7,971 nucleotides of DNA. Source: JBQTHI01 sp052390035 (GTDB lineage Bacteria > Actinomycetota > Acidimicrobiia > Spongiisociales > ZC4RG35). Of the stretch, positions 6,018-7,971 are shown one piece after another (within the stretch, counting starts at the first letter, position 1; the number at the start of each line of letters is the position of its first letter). The notes beneath the pieces are model-generated. The model did not search any database. It was not told the origin of the DNA and saw only the letters and a list, made by a program, of their open reading frames with translations. Position numbers and translations under genes: made by a program. The stretch lies in assembly GCA_052390035.1 (NCBI GenBank), contig JBQTHI010000141.1, positions 1-7,971 on the forward strand, written 5' to 3'.

Positions 6018-6059
6018 CTCATAACCCGAAGGTCGCGGGTCAAATCCCGCCCCCGCTAC
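6018..6059 (+). other. 3' fragment of an initiator tRNA (tRNA-fMet, anticodon CAT), candidate attachment-site scar
   Basis: From the anticodon loop to the acceptor end the sequence follows a tRNA: CTCATAA (6018-6024, anticodon CAT at 6020-6022), CCC of the anticodon stem, the variable region GAAGGTC, the T-arm stem GCGGG (6035-6039)/CCCGC (6046-6050), then the acceptor strand CCCCGCT plus AC. Three Cs after the loop point to initiator tRNA. The 5' half is absent: the bases before the loop are CACA rather than GGG, and no D-arm or 5' acceptor strand is found. The T-loop is TCAAAT where TTCAAAT is expected, one base short. Fragments of this extent are what remains at the far end when an integrative element inserts into a tRNA gene, so this may be attR, but the intact tRNA is not in the window. 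Confidence 0.75.
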
Positions 6060-6062
6060 GAA

Positions 6063-6478
6063 TGTCATGTCGCGGGACATCGTGCACGCGTGGCCTGAGA
6101 CATTGTTCCACATCAGGCTGGGTGCTGTGGTTGATGGTCCCGAGTCGGATCGAGGGTGAGTTGGCGGAGCTGACCTTCGTCGTTGAGGACGCGGACGTCG
6201 AGATCGGCCACCAGAACCAGCACTCGGGTCCCGGCATGGCGCCTTCCCAATCCGATGTGGTGGAGTCGGCTGTTGTAGCGCAGAGTGACGGTTCCGGAGT
6301 AGTCGAAATAGTGGTGACGCACCCTGTAGTGACCCGGGACCACCGGGCCATCGGCTCGAGGTCCCGCCTTGGAACGGGCGGCGATGGCGTCCAACGGCGT
6401 CCGCCGAACGAGGGCGCGGTGGGGGCGGCAGTTGTTGTAGTAGGAACAGAACCGGTCGATGAGTCGACCTATGTCCGA
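6063..6478 (-). mobile_element. IS481-type insertion sequence, 3' part with transposase C-terminus
   Basis: On the minus strand an open stretch ending with TGA at 6113-6115 encodes the last ~120 residues of a transposase: LIDRFCSYYNNCRPHRAL, the end of the DDE core, then the extension VTLRYNSRLHHIGLGRRHAGTRVLVLVADLDVRVL ... LTLDPTRDHQP, which I know from actinobacterial IS481-type transposases. The catalytic DDE residues lie in the missing upstream part, so it is inactive. Homology stops near 6478, about 70 bp before the end of the glycosylase gene; those 70 bp show nothing I recognise. The putative IS end is TGTCATGTCGCGGGACATC from 6063, including the inverted pair ATGTC/GACAT (6067-6071, 6076-6080). 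It sits three bases from the tRNA fragment. The family call is strong; the exact IS end is from memory of similar termini. Confidence 0.8.
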
Positions 6479-6549
6479 ACAGAAATGTCGGGGAGGGTGT
6501 CTCCAGGCCGGACGAAGTGGTCACTGCCGAGGATCGATGGGGTTGGCCG

Positions 6550-7524
6550 TTAGATGCGGTACGAAGCCCCGGACTTGATTGGAAAGTCGATTCCGAGATC
6601 TACTGCCCATCGATGGGTGTCGGTGGTGAGAAGCAGCATCGCATAGTGCTTCCAGATACCGAACCGTTGCTCAACGAACGCAGTCATGGCTAGAGGGTCG
6701 GGTTCGACCCCATAGAGCACGTTGAGGATCTTTGTGGTGTACGAGTCGAGGTGGAACGACGGTCGGCGGAATCCTATCGACAGCACCAAATCGGCAGTGA
6801 ATGGGCCGATGCCCGGCAGATCAGTCAGGGTTTCGCGCACTACTGATGTGTCTGATTCATCGCGCAGACTTTGCAGGTCGGGTCCGCCGGCTGCCAACTT
6901 GGTAGCTAGGACAAGCAATGTCGGCGCGCGGTAGCCGAGGCCACAGCCCCGCAACTCCTTCTCGGACCGAGCCGCGATGTCGCCAGCCGTCGGGAAAATG
7001 TACGCGATTCCGCCTTCGTATGGAACCGCGTGGCCGACGGTCCGAGTCAGGCAGTCCATGACCTGGAAGGTCCTGGTGAAATGTACGTTTTGGCTTGCCA
7101 GCCCAGCAACGACCGCCTCGAAGACGTCGGGAGGGATGCGAAGGCGGGCGCCACGGAGCCCATAGTTCGCGGCGGCGTTGAGAACCCGATCCGAGGGGAC
7201 AAGATCGTTGTAGAACTCGGTTACGTCATCGCTGAGACCGAGTAGGTCGGCCAGCGCGCCGCCGACCCATTCGAGCTCGCCGTCCTCGAGGGTCGCCTCG
7301 GCGCTGACCACCGCCCGAACGTCGGGAACATCAATCGTTCCTTCATTCCGCGATGCCGTGACTAATCGTCGCCCGTCGGGGAGCAGGAGCGCACGCACCA
7401 GCGTCCCGCCATCGACCTTCCAGGGTGCCATCACGTAGTGGTCGGTGAAATGGCTCCACGTGACCGGCCCGGGTGCGGAGGCCAGGGCGATCTCGGCCGT
7501 CCACAGATCATCCGTCTCGGTCAT
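6550..7524 (-). CDS. HhH-GPD DNA glycosylase, AlkA/3-methyladenine type
   Basis: The protein has 324 residues and is a base-excision repair glycosylase that would remove alkylated or otherwise damaged purines. The helix-hairpin-helix is LPGIGPFTADLVL (~236-248), followed by the catalytic aspartate in FHLDSYTTKIL (Asp ~260). No lysine stands at the OGG/Nth lyase position of the hairpin (LPGIGPF), so it should be monofunctional. Upstream, FPTAGDIAARSEKELRGCGLGYRAPTLLVLATKL is typical of the AlkA/OGG all-helical core, and the first ~110 residues match an N-terminal beta domain of AlkA type. ATG 7524 has no ribosome site; CCCCCCTGCAC precedes it, so a leaderless or short-leader message is possible, with TACACT (7565-7560) as a weak -10. 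It is divergent from the haemoglobin gene. The exact substrate range is unknown. Confidence 0.85.
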   Translation of the reverse strand: MTETDDLWTAEIALASAPGPVTWSHFTDHYVMAPWKVDGGTLVRALLLPDGRRLVTASRNEGTIDVPDVRAVVSAEATLEDGELEWVGGALADLLGLSDDVTEFYNDLVPSDRVLNAAANYGLRGARLRIPPDVFEAVVAGLASQNVHFTRTFQVMDCLTRTVGHAVPYEGGIAYIFPTAGDIAARSEKELRGCGLGYRAPTLLVLATKLAAGGPDLQSLRDESDTSVVRETLTDLPGIGPFTADLVLSIGFRRPSFHLDSYTTKILNVLYGVEPDPLAMTAFVEQRFGIWKHYAMLLLTTDTHRWAVDLGIDFPIKSGASYRI

Positions 7525-7544
7525 GTGCAGGGGGGCTGGGGAAT

Positions 7545-7605
7545 GAAGGCGAGCGGAGTAGTGTACCCGCTCCGCCTTCGTGGTAAATGGGGGGGGACCG
7601 CCCCC
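7545..7605. repeat. two strong stem-loops in the divergent intergenic region
   Basis: GAAGGCG-AGCGG (7545-7556) pairs with CCGCT-C-CGCCTTC (7567-7579), giving a 12-bp stem with one bulged C and a 10-nt loop. Ten bases on, a G-run (7589-7596) meets CCCCC (7601-7605) as a 5-bp stem with the ACCG loop. Both lie just upstream of the glycosylase start, so they are not its terminator. They may be a leader structure or operator, or a terminator protecting the two divergent units from readthrough. Confidence 0.4.
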
Positions 7606-7660
7606 GTTCCCAATGCTCGGGATCGATCGATACGCCTCCTCTCAACAGCTCGAACTGGAT

Positions 7661-7702
7661 GTGCCTCCTGTGCGTATAGTGCCTCTGCGCAGGCACACGC
7701 AC
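7661..7702 (+). promoter_or_regulatory. hairpin, short direct repeat and TATAGT box upstream of the globin gene
   Basis: GTGCCTC occurs at 7661-7667 and 7679-7685. GTGCCT-ctgcgc-AGGCAC (7679-7696) is a perfect 6-bp stem-loop, extended by GTGCG/CGCAC (7670-7674, 7698-7702). TATAGT (7675-7680) lies in the same segment and could be a -10 box for the globin gene 75 bp downstream, though no good -35 is seen. The hairpin would then lie at the transcript start. The promoter call is weak; the repeats are plain. Confidence 0.3.
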
Positions 7703-7754
7703 CGACTAGCGATCGGGCTGCATCCCCGTCCGAAGGCACGAGGAGGATTGAGTC

Positions 7755-7971
7755 ATGGCCGAGTCGAGTCTGTATGAGAGGCTGGGTGGCGTTTTCGCCA
7801 TCGCGGCGGTGGTGAACAAGTTCAGCGATGACGTCGTTGTTAATCCCATCGTTGGCCAAGGGTCGAGCAACCCCGATCTCCGGGAATGGCACACAAACAA
7901 CCTGGGGAGGCTTCCCGGTCTGAAGTTCATGCGAACCCTTTGGGTGTGCAACGTGTCGGGAGGGCCCTTCG
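7755..7971 (+). CDS. group I truncated haemoglobin, N-terminal part (runs off the window)
   Basis: An open frame begins at ATG 7755 with a strong ribosome site, AGGAGGA (7741-7747), 7 nt upstream, and is still open at the window end after 72 codons. The start SLYERLGGVFAIAAVVNKF and the later NPIVGQGSSNPDLREWH, LGRLPGLKFMRTLWVC and SGGPF are the N-terminal half of a group I truncated haemoglobin (2-on-2 globin, family length about 120-140 residues). These cytoplasmic haem proteins bind O2 or NO, and in several actinobacteria detoxify NO. The proximal His lies beyond the window and cannot be checked. The gene is divergent from the DNA glycosylase, and the 230-bp gap with hairpins should hold its promoter. 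The family assignment is firm. Confidence 0.9.
   Translation, partial: MAESSLYERLGGVFAIAAVVNKFSDDVVVNPIVGQGSSNPDLREWHTNNLGRLPGLKFMRTLWVCNVSGGPF

Noticed and set aside
5879..6553. Plus-strand open frame of 224 codons after hepT
   Set aside because: It reads through the tRNA fragment and the antisense strand of the IS481 transposase, and shows no domain of its own.
1..7971. Reassignment of TGA to Trp in this organism
   Set aside because: Several intact genes (DUF885, TetR, MntA-like, monooxygenase) end at TGA at the expected length, so TGA works as a stop here.

Overview
This high-GC window fits a free-living actinobacterium. The SpoU methylase, the tyrosine recombinase, the IS481-type transposase tail and the initiator-tRNA fragment all look actinobacterial to me, possibly from an Acidimicrobiia-like lineage, but one window cannot fix the taxon. 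Both flanks look like ordinary chromosome. The left has the 3' end of a DUF885 gene, a small four-helix membrane protein, and a convergent SpoU-type RNA 2'-O-methyltransferase gene. The right has an AlkA-like DNA glycosylase, divergent from the 5' part of a truncated haemoglobin gene.

The middle (about 1.6-6.5 kb) looks like an accessory island. In order it holds: a tandem 11-bp repeat, a decayed tyrosine-recombinase catalytic domain (minus), a class I SAM methyltransferase gene with one in-frame TGA (minus), a flavin monooxygenase (minus) divergent from a TetR regulator (plus) across a repeat-rich operator, an intergenic array of inverted repeats, a MntA/HepT nucleotidyltransferase/HEPN toxin-antitoxin pair (plus), a 42-nt 3' fragment of an initiator tRNA, and the truncated end of an IS481-type element.

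The observation I rate highest is the methyltransferase. Its reading frame is intact over 251 codons apart from a TGA at codon 99, followed directly by a Cys codon. Thirteen bases after this TGA a perfect 9-bp inverted repeat can fold into a stem with a GGUCC loop. The stem, loop and spacing are what a bacterial SECIS element looks like, so the gene is a candidate selenoprotein gene rather than a pseudogene.

The SpoU gene (two opposite single-base changes, both in G/C runs) and the recombinase (one TGA at an expected Trp, one -1 shift) do look broken. Sequencing error remains possible for both. The tRNA fragment also lacks one T of its T-loop. The TetR/monooxygenase pair and the MntA/HepT pair look intact and are probably the working cargo of the island.
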